Below are positions 47,548 to 59,205 of a DNA stretch of 64,000 nt, piece after piece. This DNA is from Hyperoodon ampullatus (lineage: Eukaryota > Chordata > Mammalia > Artiodactyla > Ziphiidae). The stretch covers positions 4,207,454 to 4,271,453 of the forward strand of contig OX457060.1 of assembly GCA_949752795.1 (NCBI GenBank), written 5' to 3'. The notes under the pieces were generated by a model that saw only the letters and a program-made list of their open reading frames with translations, did not search any database and was not told where the DNA came from. The position numbers and the translations under genes were made by a program. Within the stretch, counting starts at the first letter, position 1. The number at the start of each line of letters is the position of its first letter.

Positions 47548-48210
47548 GTCATTTATTGTATCCATTATCTACTACTGTGTAAAAACACTCCAAAACTGAG
47601 TGGTTTAAAACAATAATCATTTTTCTTCTGCTCATAGATCTACATTTAGGCAGAACTTGGGTGGAGATGGCTTGTCTCTGTTCCAAGTGGTATCATCTAG
47701 GGTTGCTTGCTCATACTGCTGACAAATTGTTGTTAACAGTTGACTGTGAGCTCCTTGGCTGGCTATGGGCTAGGGCAGTTGTCCCCAACCTTTTTGGCAC
47801 CAGGGACTGGTTTCGTGTAAGACAATTTTTCCACGGACCGGGGTGGGGGTGGTGGGGATGGTTCAGGCGGTCATGCGAGTGATGGAGAGCAGCAGACGAA
47901 GCTTTGCTTGCTTGCCACTCACCTCCTGCTGTGTGGCCTGGTTCCTAACAGGCTGTGGACCGGTACTGGTCCGTGGCCCAGGGGTTGGGGACCCCTGGGT
48001 TAGGGGCCTTGGTTCCTCTCCATATAGATCTCTACGTAGGCTGCTTGGGCTTCATAATAGCATGATGGCTGGGTTCCAAGAACAAGCATCTTGAGGGTAT
48101 CCAGTAGAAGCTGTAACACTTTTATGACAGCCTTGGAAGTTGCATAGCTTCACTTCTGCATAGTAATAAGCCTACCAATATTCAAGGGGAGGGAAGTTGT
48201 CTCCCCCATT
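47548..48210 (-). repeat. MLT1-like LTR, antisense, split by a hAT element
   Basis: 'gtatccattatctactactg', 'actgagtggtttaaaacaat' at the left and 'atctctacgtaggctgcttg' at the right belong to an antisense MLT1-type LTR interrupted at 47776-47997. Confidence 0.6.
47776..47997 (+). mobile_element. Non-autonomous hAT DNA transposon
   Basis: The inverted ends CAGTTGTCCCCAACC and GGTTGGGGACCCCTG are complementary with two mismatches. The flanks GGCTAGGG (47768-47775) and GGTTAGGG (47998-48005) form an 8-bp hAT-type target duplication with one change. The inside contains 'ttttccacggaccggggtgg' and 'cctcctgctgtgtggcctgg'. No transposase is encoded; the short open frames are incidental. Confidence 0.85.
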
Positions 48211-48359
48211 AAGAGGTGGTGTCTAAATTACATAGTAAGAGAAACATTGAAGATATTGTCTCAGCCATCTTTGGAAAATACAATATGCCAAATACATCAA
48301 ACTGTTTCCTTGATTTTGCCACTTGTATATATATCCCATAGGTATTTTGAACTGAAAAC

Positions 48360-48660
48360 AATCAAAACAAATTCTTGATTTCCTTACTCTTAAACTGTAC
48401 CCTTTCCCTGCTGCCTCCATTAGTTCATTCCTCAATCTTTCTCATGTCATTCAATGGTATTGCCACTCACCTAGTAGCTAAAACCCAGGTGTCATACCTG
48501 ATTCCCTTACTTCCCACACTTCTAATCCATCTTGTCTCTTCGAACTCCAAATACATCTTGAATTCTTCTGTTCTCTGTCTACATAGTCACCATACCACTC
48601 AAGTCCAGGCTACCAAGCTACCATCATCTTTTTACTTGGACTCCTGTTGTTATTTATTTC
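48360..48660 (+). repeat. L2 LINE fragment, sense
   Basis: 'ccaggtgtcatacctgattc', 'tcttcgaactccaaatacat', 'accatcatctttttacttgg' follow the L2 3' half. Confidence 0.6.
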
Positions 48661-48821
48661 AGATATAATTGACATTTTATTAGTTTCAGGTATACAGTGT
48701 AATGATTCACATTTGTATTAACTGCTCTTCTAAAAAATTGTGGTAAAATCCACATAACATAAAATTTACAGTTCTAACCATTTTTAAGTGTATGTAGTTC
48801 AGTATTGTTAAGTATATTCAC

Positions 48822-49035
48822 TTTTTTTTTTTTTTTTTTTTTTGCGGTACACGGGCCTCTCACTGTTGTGGCCTCTCCCGTTGCGGAGCACAGGCTCCGG
48901 ACGCGAATGCTCAGCGGCCATGGCACACGGGCCCAGCCGCTCCGCGGCATGTGGGATCTCCCCGGACCAGGGCACGAACCCGTGTTCCCTGCATCAGCAG
49001 GTGGACTCTCAGCCACTGCGCCACCAGGGAAGCCC
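48822..49035 (-). mobile_element. CHR-type SINE, short form, antisense
   Basis: T-run then 'gcggtacacgggcctctcac' to 'gcgccaccagggaagccc'. At least 7 bp TATTCAC is duplicated (48815-48821; 49036-49042). Confidence 0.93.
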
Positions 49036-49285
49036 TATTCACATTGTTGTACAACCAATCTCCAGAACTTTTTCATCTTGCGAAAATGAAACTTTGCATT
49101 CATTAAACAACTACCCATTTCCCCAACCCCTGGCAACCACCATTCTACTTTCTGTTTCTATGAGTTTGCTCTAGTTATCTCATTTAAGTGGAATCATTGG
49201 TATTTGTCTTTTTATGACTGCTTTATTTCACTTAGCATAATGTCTTCAAGGTTCATCCATGTTGTCACATGTGCAAAATTTCCTT

Positions 49286-49287
<2 letters not shown>

Positions 49288-49325
<38 letters not shown>

Positions 49326-49516
49326 TGGTACACGGGCCTCTCACTGTTGTGGCCTCTCCCGTTGCGGAGCACAGGCTCCGGACGCGCAGGCTCAGCGGCC
49401 ATGGCTCACGGGCCCAGCTGCTCCGCGGCATGTGGGATCTTCCCGGACCGGGGCACGAACCAGCGTCCCCTGCATCGGCAGGCGGACTCTCAACCAGTGC
49501 GCCACCAGGGAAGCCC
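49288..49516 (-). mobile_element. CHR-type SINE, short form, antisense, young
   Basis: An uninterrupted T-run of about 37 bp is followed by the same short-form SINE. The 11-bp duplication AATTTCCTTCC (49277-49287; 49517-49527) has no mismatch. Very similar to its neighbour at 48822 in the same orientation. Confidence 0.95.
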
Positions 49517-49754
49517 AATTTCCTTCCTTTTTAAGGCTGGTAATATTCCATCGAATATATATGCCACATTTTGTTTATCCATTCATCTACTGATGGATAT
49601 TTAGGTTGCTTCCACTTTCAGCTATTATGAATAATGCTGCTGTGAACAATGAATGTACAAATATCTGTTCAAGTCTCTTTTCAGAAATTGCTGGACCATA
49701 TGGTAATTCTCTATTTAATTTTTGGAGGAACTGCAATACTTTCTTTGAGGAACT

Positions 49755-49942
49755 ACCATCCCTCCCTCCCTCCCTCCCTCCCTCCTTCCCTCCCTCCTTC
49801 CCTCCCATCCATCCTTCCTTCCTCCCTCCCTTTCTCCCTCCCTCCCTCCTTCCCTCCCTCCTTCCCTCCCTCCCTCCTTCCCTCCTTCCCTCCCTCCCTC
49901 CCTTCCTCCCTCCCTCCCTTCCTTCCTTCCCTCCTTTCTTGA
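49755..49942. repeat. Long (CCCTCCTT)n polypyrimidine tract
   Basis: About 185 bp of C and T only, apart from a few A residues near 49807-49813, built of CCCT and CCTT units. The Pro/Ser/Leu-rich open frames across it are repeat artefacts. Confidence 0.97.
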
Positions 49943-50104
49943 TAGTAGCTATCCTTTCATATGCTTGTTGGTCATTTGTATATCTTTAGAGAAATGTCTG
50001 TTGAAGTCCTGTATTTAAAACTTTTGTTGTTGTTATTGTTGTTGAGTCTTAACTAGTCTTTGTATTTCTACTGTTTTTTTTCCTTTTAACTAATTCTTTA
50101 CACG

Positions 50105-50520
50105 GCAGTCAAAGGTTAAGATTTCTGTATTCATCGTGATATGCTAACAGCTTTAATAAGCACAAATCTTAGTGGCTTAACACAATGGAAGTTTAAGTTA
50201 CTTTTTCATGTCAGTATAGTGTATATGTGTGATGGAGTAGGAGTGGGGATGCCTCTGCTCCGTGCAGTAATTCAGGGGCACAGGCTCCTCTATCTTTTTA
50301 AATTATCACTACCATCACAATATGACTTTTGAGGCTGTCTTGGAAAGGGAAGCAAGTATGGAGGAAGATTTCAGGGCCTACTAAAAAGTGGCGTATATCA
50401 CTTTCACCTACATTCCATTGGTCAGAACTGAGCCCCATGACTCCACCTAACTACAGAGGCGGCTGGGAAATGTAGTATAGCAGTGTACTAATGAAAGAGA
50501 GAACACAGATATTAATGAGC
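50105..50520. repeat. Ancient mammalian repeat, family not recalled
   Basis: 'ctctgctccgtgcagtaatt', 'caggggcacaggctcctcta', 'acattccattggtcagaact', 'ggcggctgggaaatgtagta' recur in many mammalian genomes as an old LTR- or DNA-type repeat. I cannot name it with confidence. Confidence 0.45.
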
Positions 50521-50559
50521 ACTAGCAGTTTCTGTCACAGTGTATATTAGATTAGAACT

Positions 50560-51050
50560 CCCTTGCTTAAAACCCTTTAATGACTTCTTGTTATCCATAG
50601 AATAAAATTAGCCTATGTCTGTTCCAACCTTATTTTGTACCATTTCCCCCTTATTATTCTCAAGTTACATTAGACTAGGTCATTTCCCATAACAGGCCAA
50701 ACATTTTTTCCTCCTGGAACCTGTGTGTTTTGTAGTTTCCTTTGCTTGGAGCACTCGAAATATTTAGATGACTCCCTCCTTTTCATCTTCAATATCAGCT
50801 TGAAATCCATCTCTAACTAAAATCCCAAACAAAAGTAGCTCTCCTATTCTCTGTCGTTTATGATAGCACTGTGTTTACATCTATCACAGCATTTATCACA
50901 ATGTATAACTATTTTATTTGAAAAAACATTCTGTTTGCTTTACTTGTGTCCTCTGCTAGAAAGAGATGTCTTTCTCACTGTTGTATCCCTGCAGCACCCA
51001 GCCAATACTTAGCACACTCGTCAGTAAATGTGTTGCATGAATGAATGACT
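50560..51050 (+). repeat. L2 LINE 3' part, sense
   Basis: 'aaaccctttaatgacttctt', 'ttgcttggagcactcgaaat', 'tatccctgcagcacccagcc', 'aatacttagcacactcgtca' and the final 'tgaatgaatgact' give a long, fairly complete L2 3' portion. Confidence 0.8.
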
Positions 51051-51639
51051 GTTATACAGAACAGACTGAACTGGAGAGACTGGAGTGAATTATAACCAAG
51101 ACTTCTAATGGTAATTTAGGTGAATTGCTGAGGGCTTGGGTTTTAGTGGTGGCAGTGTCAATGGAACAGAAAAGGATGAACAGGAATCAAAGGAAAAACC
51201 AGCACAAATTGCCATGTGACTAAAGTGGGGAGTCTGGGTGAAGGGGATGATAGTGGTTTGTAATTAACAGATGAGTAAAGAGGATAGAAGAGTTGGTGTT
51301 TTGGAGATAATGGTGAGTTGGGATTGATGTGTGTTGAGTTTGTGGTGAGAGCAAGACTTTCATGTAGAAATATTGAGGAACAGTAGCTTGGATTAGAGCA
51401 CACAATTGAAATTACAGATTTGGGAATCATTTGGGCCCAGGTGATAAGATGAAGCACTAAAAATGGATGATCTACTGAGAGGGTATATATTGATAAGAGC
51501 AAGGGGGAAAAAAAGAGAAGCCAGATATGGAAACCGGGAGTAGGTAGAGAGGGAGGAGAACCAATTTTTAATACAGGGTTAAGGAAACCAGCAAGTTTCA
51601 GAAAGAAGAGAGTTTAGCTTGACTGCTGCTAGTGTGGCT
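51051..51639. other. Intron, nothing recognised
   Basis: G/A-rich sequence. The open frame on the minus strand (51158-51502) has no family signature. Confidence 0.35.
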
Positions 51640-51790
51640 ATTCTTTGTGATATGCATTTGAAGCTTCTGAAATGTTACCTTTCCTGAAGGTTATAAAATG
51701 GTGATATTAATATCTGCTTCATAAGGTCGCTGTGAGGATTACTAACATACTATACTAAAAGCAGTTAGTGTAGTTGCTCTTTTTAGTACG
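51640..51790 (+). repeat. MIR fragment, sense
   Basis: 'gttataaaatggtgatatta', 'atatctgcttcataaggtcg', 'ctgtgaggattactaacata' is MIR text. Confidence 0.55.
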
Positions 51791-52914
51791 TGTCCATTAA
51801 ACGTTTTGAAGTGAAATACAATACAAGACAATACCGTTAAGCATCAAGAAGGCATTAAGGAGTTTGTAGAAGAAGAAAAGGCTTCTGAACTTGCTGTAGC
51901 ATCTTTTCTTTAGAGATATATTCTTTTTAAATGTTCCAGTAAGTTAGAATTGTACTAAAAGCCTATATAGAGATAACATTTATGAATTTATTTTGAAGAG
52001 TTTTTAGTAGGAGTTTTCTGATCTGAAAATATACAGAATCATAGCAGTACAATGGCAGTTCATCTGTTTATGCTTCTTAACCACATCCTTTTACTGAATC
52101 TTATTCCGGAAGCATTTATAATGCAGGTGCTCCTTTGAAATGTCCTTTAAAATGGGTTGAGATTAAATTCTTACTTAACATTGAAATGAAATGAAGGTAT
52201 ATTTAAAATGGAAATATAGTTTTATATGTCAAATTGTACTAACTGCTTAGAGTATTTGACTTTTGGTAGTGGAACTTGGTCATAGGTAGTGTGGAGAAAT
52301 TCCAGTTCCTTTTTGCAGTTGCCACAGGATTCTGTCTCCAGATAATCAAATAAGAGAGCCATTTACACAAGGGGAAGTGGGAGCTTTCCTGCATTCCTTT
52401 TCATTATCTTTTTGTTTAGGGAACTTTGACAGGTTAGCTGGGCGGAGTTTGGTTGTTCCATAGCTTGCATGACCAATCTTTTTTTTTTTTTCCCTCCCAT
52501 CTTAACATGTATTATTATGGAAAAAAGTAACTTATTGTTGCCTTTTCATGATCAATAGCAGTCTATAAGTAAGAGTAGTAGTTTGGAATAAAGGGTAGGG
52601 TAAAAAGGCGGGTAGGCAAGGAAAGGCAAGGAAAGACGCATTTAAAAATGAAGGAGGGGAAGGGAAAAAGAAGCTGAGAGATAATTGGTGAATAGAGCTT
52701 TTAATGTTTATCTTTCCCTTTGCCTTGGGGTTTCAACTTGCAGTGAATTAGCAGTTGAAAATTGCTTTGCCAGTAGTATATAATTGGTGACTTTAAGGTT
52801 ATTTGCTACCTGGAACAGACATAATTTCTTAAAATTCAGATATAACTAAATTTATACTTTCTTACAATTGGTCGTGGAATTTTTAGCATTAGGTGGGAGG
52901 ATAGGGCAGGGAAA
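51791..52914. other. Intron, nothing recognised
   Basis: Contains a T-run near 52480-52491. No gene or clear repeat. Confidence 0.35.
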
Positions 52915-53085
52915 GAGGATTATGTAGCAGGCACTGTACTAAGTGTTTTATGTATGACTTTGTTTAGTCTTCACAACAACCCTGTAAGTAGATGTTATCA
53001 AAGCACAGAGAGGTTAAGTAACTTGCTCAAGGTCACACACATAATAAATGTCAGAGCAAGAATTCAAACTATGATGTTTCCCTTT
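52915..53085 (-). repeat. MIR SINE, antisense
   Basis: 'gcaggcactgtactaagtgt', 'cacaacaaccctgtaagtag', 'agcacagagaggttaagtaa', 'cttgctcaaggtcacacaca' in antisense MIR order. Confidence 0.85.
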
Positions 53086-53159
53086 TCTTGTAGTTAAATT
53101 ATTCATCTCTTTGCTTCATTTACAGTTCCATTCAGTCACTGGGTCCTGTTGGCTTAAAA

Positions 53160-55190
53160 AAAAAAAAAAGCTTTATTGAGATATAATTCACATACATACA
53201 GTTCACCCATTTAAATATACAATTCTGAAATCAACCACAGAAAGAGAAACGAGAAAACAAGGATTACATGGAGACTTAACAACATGCTACTAGAAAACCA
53301 GTGGGTCAACAATGAAATCAAAGAGGAAATTTAAAAATTCCTTGAAATAAAGTATACAATTCAGTAGCTTTTAGTACTTGCAGAGTTTTGCAACCATCAC
53401 CACATAGAACATTTACACCACCCCTCAAAAGAAACCCCACTCCTGTTAGTTGTCACCCTCTGACCTCCCCTACCCCTAGTCCTTCTAGACAACGATTAAC
53501 CTACTTCCTGTCTCTAGATTTCTTCATTCTGGGCATTTCATATAAATGGAATCATATAATATGTGGTCCTTCGTGGCTGGCTTCTTCCACTTAGCATAAT
53601 GTTTTTAAGGTTCATCCATGTTATAGCATGTATTAGTACCTTATTATTGCATGTATTAGTACTTTATAACTCATTAGTACTTTATTATTATTGCTGAATA
53701 ATATTCTGTTGTATGGACGTACCAAATTTATCCTTTCATCAGTTGATGGACATTTGGGTTGTTTCTCCCTTTTGACTATTATGAATAATACTGTTACGAA
53801 CATTCATGTATAAATTTTTTTATTGTGGTAAAATATACATAACAGAATGTACCATTTTAATTGTTTTTAAGTGTATAGTTCTGTGGCTTTAAGTATATTC
53901 ACATTGTTGTGCAACCATCACCACCACCTATTTCCAGAACTTTTTCATCTTCCTCAACTGAAACTCTGTATCAATAAAATACTAAATTCTCATTCTCCCA
54001 TCCCCTTTGCCCCTGGTAACCACCATACTTTCAGTCTCTATGTAGTTGACCTCTCGAGGAACCTTATTTAAGTAGAATCATACAATATTTATCCTTTTGT
54101 GATTGGCTTATTTCACTTAGCATAATGTCTTCACATTGTAGCACGTCCTTTTTAAGGCTGGTAATATTCCGTTGATTGTATATATCATTTTATTTACCCA
54201 TTCATGTGTTGATGGACACTGGTTGCTTCTGCTTTTTGGTTATTGTGAATAATGCTGCAGTGAATATGGGTGTGCAAATACCTATTCAAGACTCTGCTTT
54301 CATTTCTTTTGGGTATATACCTAGAAGTCGAATTGCTTGATTATATTTTTAATTTTTGAGGAACCCCAAACTTTTCCACAGTGGCTGTACCATTTCACAT
54401 TCCTACCAGTAATACACAAGGGTTCTAATTTATCTGTGTCTTCACCAATACTTGTTATTTTCTGTTTTTTGATAGGATTAGCCATCCTAATGAGTGTGAG
54501 GTGGTATTTCATTATGGTTTTGATTTGCATTTTCCTAATGATTAGTGATGTTGAGCATCTTGTGCTTGTTGGGCATTTGTATATCTTCTTTGGAGAAATG
54601 TCTGTTCAAATTCTTTGCCCATTTTTTAATTGGGTTGGTTTTTTGTTGTTGTTGAGTTGTAAGAGTTCTTTATATATTCTGGATATCAATTCCTTATCAG
54701 ATATGTGACTTGCAAACATTATCTCCCATTCTGTGATAGTATCCTTTGACGCACGAAAGAATTTAATTTTGATGAAGTCCAGTTTATTTTTTCTTTTGTT
54801 GCCTGTACTTTTGGTGTTAGATCTAAGAAATTATTGCCAAGTCTAATGTTGTGAAGCTTTTGCCGTGTTTTCTTCTAAGGATTTTATGGTTTTAGTTCTT
54901 CCGTTTATGTCTTTGATCCATTTTGAGTTCTTTCAGTATATGGTGTAAGGTAAGGGTTCAACTTCATTTTATAAATTTTCATGTGAGTATATATATTTCT
55001 TTTGGGTGTTTAGCTAGGAGTGGAATTCCTGGGTTATATGGTAACTATGTTTGGCCTTTTGAGGAACTGCCAAACTATTTTCCAAAGTGGCTATACCATT
55101 TTACATTTCCACCAGCAGTGTATGAGGGTTCTAATTTCCCCATGGCTTTTTGGTTCTAATTTCTCCACACTATATTACCTTCTGACTGGC
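53160..55190 (-). repeat. Old L1 3' ends, antisense, at least two overlapping copies
   Basis: The order 'gcaaccatcaccac ... gcataatgtttttaaggttc ... gatggacatttgggttgttt' occurs at 53380-53820 and again at 53820-54720, then 'ggaattcctgggttatatgg' restarts near 55020. These are separate or duplicated L1M copies. A 127-bp foreign L1 piece sits at 53226-53352. Confidence 0.75.
53226..53352 (+). mobile_element. Internal L1 ORF2 fragment inserted with target duplication
   Basis: Sense ORF2 sequence ('caaggattacatggagactt', 'aacaacatgctactagaaaa', 'caatgaaatcaaagaggaaa', corresponding to the WRLNN...EIKEEI segment near residue 250 of ORF2p) is embedded in an antisense L1 3' UTR. TATACAATTC flanks it at 53216-53225 and 53353-53362. 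It has no poly(A) and no L1 3' end. Confidence 0.75.
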
Positions 55191-55284
55191 TGATTTCAAC
55201 AGTTTCCTTGGCTTACCTCTTTGGTGATAAACTCACAACTCTGCCTTTCTGCTGTCCCCTTTCACCAATCCATAACGCTGTTTG

Positions 55285-55405
55285 TTGTATCATAAAAGTT
55301 TAGAGCTGAAAGGAATTATAGAGAATCATGGAAGTCAAACCATTCATTTGCAGTTGCTAAAACAGAGAAGTTAAGAGATTTGACTCAGTTATACAGTGAT
55401 AGTGT
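55285..55405. repeat. MIR/L3-like ancient fragment
   Basis: 'agagctgaaaggaattatag', 'agaatcatggaagtcaaacc', 'aacagagaagttaagagatt' is a common ancient-repeat pattern; family uncertain. Confidence 0.45.
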
Positions 55406-55985
55406 CAACACTAGACAACCTCCTATGTGCATAGCTTTCATTTTATTAAATCATGTTTCCTTTTTTTGTGTCTAAAACTCTTTACTTGACTGTCTTAACC
55501 AGGTCTCCTCCTCATCCTGTCCCCTAGAGAACAATCTAAAAGCAAGGAGTTGCGTGCAGGTAATTTATTTGGCAGATGATCCTAGGGAACAAGAGCAAGG
55601 GGCCAGCGTGAATGAAATAAAAGAAGAAAAGCCAATACAAGAGTGTGTTATTGAGTTATTCAGTGCTGTGGCAATCAGGACTCAATCCCAGTGGGAACTT
55701 TTGAGGATCTAGATGCTTCTCAGTTTGTCTGTTCAGGGATGGACAGGAGTAAACTGTATCATCTGTTCTTGTTCTCCATCAGTTGACGGTTGCCTCAGTG
55801 CAGGGTAAATTCTTTCTCTTTCTCTCCCCCATTTTAGGGCTGCACACGAGAGCCTGCCAAGTGGTGTCTCACTTCATGGCTTTAAAGAAGCTTTAGGGCA
55901 GAAAGAAAATGAATCACAGTGAACACTGTGGGGGAAGTAAGTCAGAACCTACCTGTAACTATTAGCCATGGCTTATGACTAGTGT
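55406..55985. other. Intron, possible old LTR, not identified
   Basis: No gene. Part may be an old LTR, but I recognise no diagnostic end. Confidence 0.3.
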
Positions 55986-56566
55986 GGTAGGCAGAATAAT
56001 GGTCTCCCAAAGATATATACATCCTAATCTTCTAAACCTGTGACTATGTTACCTTGCATAGCAGAAGGAACTCTGGAGATAGGTTGATTTTTCTGAATTA
56101 TCTGGGTGTGCCCAGTGTAATCACAAAGAGCCTTATAAGAGGAAGGCAGGAGTGTCAGTTTTAGAAAGAGAAAATGGAAAAACTATAAAATATAAAAGAA
56201 AGGTGAAACAATAAAACTACTATATAAAGGTGAAACATTTTAGAAACAATACGTTGAGTATAAATTTTGGAGAATTTGAATAAAATTGGCTCTGTTTCAT
56301 TTAAGAAAAGAGAGGAAGAAAGAGATGTGACAGTGGAAGGCAGAGGTCATGATGACCTGGCTAGGAGCCAGGGAATGTGGGCAGCTTCTAAAAGCTGGAC
56401 TGGATTTTCCCTTAGAGCCTCCTGAAGGAATGCAGGCTTTGATTTTAGCTCTGTATAACCTGTTTTGAACTTATCTCCAGAACTTTAAGTTAACAAATTT
56501 GTATTGTTTTAAGTCACTAAATTTATGGCAGTTTGTTACATAGCATTAGGAAACGAATACAGCTAG
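55986..56566 (+). repeat. MLT1-type LTR, sense, with internal insertion
   Basis: Starts 'tgtggtaggcagaataatgg', continues 'atgttaccttgcatagcaga', 'gtgcccagtgtaatcacaaa', and ends 'gcattaggaaacgaataca'. A region of roughly 56165-56330 does not fit and is probably an insertion. Flanks ACTAG/GCTAG fit a 5-bp duplication with one change. Confidence 0.7.
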
Positions 56567-58254
56567 AATCAAAGGAGAGTTGGATTGCATGAAGATGAAG
56601 ATTTTTCTGATAGAATCTGTGTCTTGCTGCCAGCCTCTCTTTTGATTCTAGCTGTTTTAAGGTTTTTGCTTTGTAACAAGTTACCACAAATGCACCTCTT
56701 GCTCTGCTCAGATCTGTTTGGACCCTGCATTGATTCTAATCCTTCGCCAAGTCACTGCAGCCTCAACAGCAATTTAAAAAGGGTTGTTGCTGCAAGCTGG
56801 TGCTACCTACTGCTGCAACTGGTCTTGAAGCAGGGATTAATTAATATTCATCATTTTCCTCTTTCACCACCCATTCTAGATTTCCCTTATGCTGGGCCGG
56901 CAGTTCAGCTGCTCTAGGTTGCTTGTGACCTCTAGACTTTCAAACTGGAGGGACTTGAGCCCTTAGTTGTCTTGTCCTTTTTGGGCCATTGTTGCTACAA
57001 TTTCCTGTTTCCTTTATTAGTACCAAGCACGGAAAACAACCTGAGTCTGAGATAGACTGCTTCCTACCTACGTTGTGTACAGCAACTGCTAATGATAATG
57101 AGAGTCAGTAATCATTCCTAGTATATTTATTTCTTTCTTTGCCTGCTGGTCTATCAGCATGAGGAGGCCAAAGTGCCCAGGTAGTGGTTTTAGCTTTTTT
57201 TAGTGCCCATTCATTTAATTACATTTCAGTTAGTACAATTAGGTTTGCATTAGTTACCTTTCAACCAACACATTTGTGATAACCATTATGTAGGAAACTT
57301 TCAGGACCATGAGAAAATGTAAAAGGAGAGAGAGACTAGCCTAGGCCTAGCATTCAGGGATTGGGAAAGGTTTCTCTGAGGGAATTCTACTTACTTAGAG
57401 ACTGGATGGATGAGTTGAAATTAAGCAGATAAAGAGGTGGGGAAGAACATTCCAGCAAAGAACACATCCTGCATCAAGGAGGTGCTTGATGCCTTCCTCC
57501 TCTGGAACCCTTTCTTCCATTAACTTCCATGGTTGTAGCTTTTAGTAGAACCCTTATTGTATCTTTTGGTAGAAGTGTTACTCTCAGGACCTCTAATACG
57601 GGAAAGCTTTTAAATTGTGGGTATGGGAAATCCAGATTCCACAAGTGAGTTACTTGGATTGATGGTGAAAAGAGTTAGTTAGTCCAGCTTTTACTTCTTG
57701 GTTTCTGGACTCATGCATTCTAGATAATAGGGTTATAACACCATAGTTGTTGGGTCATCCTGGAAGACCAGCAGGGCGACTGTTCAGCTGAGCCTTTAAT
57801 ATGCCATTCCATTATTTTGTTAGTCTGGCAGTTTCCTGGTGATGTGATATGTGGTAGGACCAGAGTATGCCATGGTCAGATGCTTAGTATTATTTCTCCT
57901 TCCCCATTAGACTGGTCCTTTGGTTTGAGGTGAGGTTAAGATGGGTCTCATTTTGGTAAAGCAAACATTTTGAAACCATTGGATGGTGATGCTGGGCAGA
58001 GGTATTATATTGTAAATGTTGAGGGACACTTTGGGCAGGGAAGGCAATTCCATTTCTAGAGTAAGTGTCAGTTCTGCTACCTCCCAGAAAGCAAGGGTCC
58101 CAACCCCGTTATGCCACCTGTTTAGCTCTATGTCTGATAAGTTGCTGTTTGCATTCTGCGGTGATCCTCATCTTGCTAGAATTTCGTCTTTTTTAGTAAG
58201 GCTTTTTTATAACATTTTCTAAAAGTATGTTAATGATTTTTTTTATAATAGGGA
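56567..58254. other. Intron, nothing firmly recognised
   Basis: The 110-codon frame at 56585-56917 has no family signature. Region 57350-57480 resembles diverged antisense L2-like sequence. Confidence 0.35.
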
Positions 58255-58545
58255 ATCTGATGAACAGAACTTATAAGTTTTATGTAATCAACTGTATGAT
58301 TCATTTATGAGAAATTTAAGAAAAGGCAAACTATAGTGACAGAGCATTAGTAGTTGCTAAAGGGGAGAGGATTGACTGTAAAGGGGCACAAGGGAACCAG
58401 AAAGTGGTGATGAAAATGTTTTAGATCTTGATTGTGGTGCGGGTTTCACAATTTTATACATTTGTCAAGACTCATTAAACTCTGCACTTAAAATCAGTGA
58501 ATTTTGTATGTGAGTTCTATCTCACAGCTGATTTTAAGGAAAGCA
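58255..58545 (+). repeat. Old L1 3' end, sense
   Basis: 'gtatgattcatttatgagaa', 'attagtagttgctaaagggg', 'ttttagatcttgattgtggt', 'aattttgtatgtgagttcta' are L1 3' UTR text. Confidence 0.7.
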
Positions 58546-58714
58546 GAGGATTTAATGTACTCACTCATCAATCTTTTCCATATTTATTTATTTATTTTCC
58601 TTTATGGATTATGCTTTTTGATTAAGTTTGAGAAACTCTTCCCTTCTCTGGGGTATTTTTTTCTGATTTTCCATTTTCTTAATTTCTCTTTATTTCCTTT
58701 AATGTCTTGAAATG

Positions 58715-59205
58715 TACACAGGATTTGATTTAATCAGGTAGAGTAAGACACACAGACATGGAAATGACTGTCATGAAAGAAGAAGTTTTTACTCAGAGTT
58801 CCTTAGAAACAGAAGTCACGCCACACCAAGGAGGCAAAAGGAGTCAAGGGGAAAGTATGGAGCCTTTATTGTGGTTTCTGTGAGAAGGATGAGTCAGGGT
58901 AGGGAAGCTTGAGCAGGTCTGGGGTTGGATAGTTTGAATAATTTATAGCTCTGGGTGATAGGGGTGGTCTTTAGTTGTTTCTAGTAGTGGCCCTGGCATG
59001 ATTTAGGGCAGGGAGAATATTGGCTTGGTATGTGAGAGGTTTTTTGATGGAGATGGTTGGGGATATGGGCTCTGGATTCATCGGTTGTACATCAAAGATG
59101 TGCTCTTGGGCTTACTGTTTGCTATCTCTAGGGATTAGGTAATCCTGGGAGGGACAGTCCTTCCCTGGGTCTGAAAGGCCCTGCCATATCAGAGCATTAC
59201 AAAAT
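58715..59205. repeat. Possible LTR-like repeat
   Basis: A G-rich block with 'ggagcctttattgtggtttc', 'gtgagaaggatgagtcaggg' and 'gtccttccctgggtctgaaa' has the feel of an antisense ERV-type LTR. I cannot name it, and no viral genes adjoin it. Confidence 0.3.

Larger units (their letters stand above)
48675..49985 (-). repeat. Old L1 3' end, antisense, interrupted by two SINEs
   Basis: Antisense L1 text ('agttctaaccatttttaagt', 'gcataatgtcttcaaggttc', 'ttatccattcatctactgat') runs across SINE insertions at 48822-49035 and 49288-49516. It continues into a long polypyrimidine tract at 49755-49942, then 'atatgcttgttggtcatttg'. Confidence 0.8.

Noticed and set aside
49606..49989. Frames of ~100-127 codons rich in Pro, Ser and Leu
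   Set aside because: They are translations of the polypyrimidine microsatellite; both overlapping frames are equally 'open'.
56585..56917. 110-codon plus-strand frame as a possible small gene
   Set aside because: No family signature, no supporting promoter or splice context, and such lengths occur by chance in this window.
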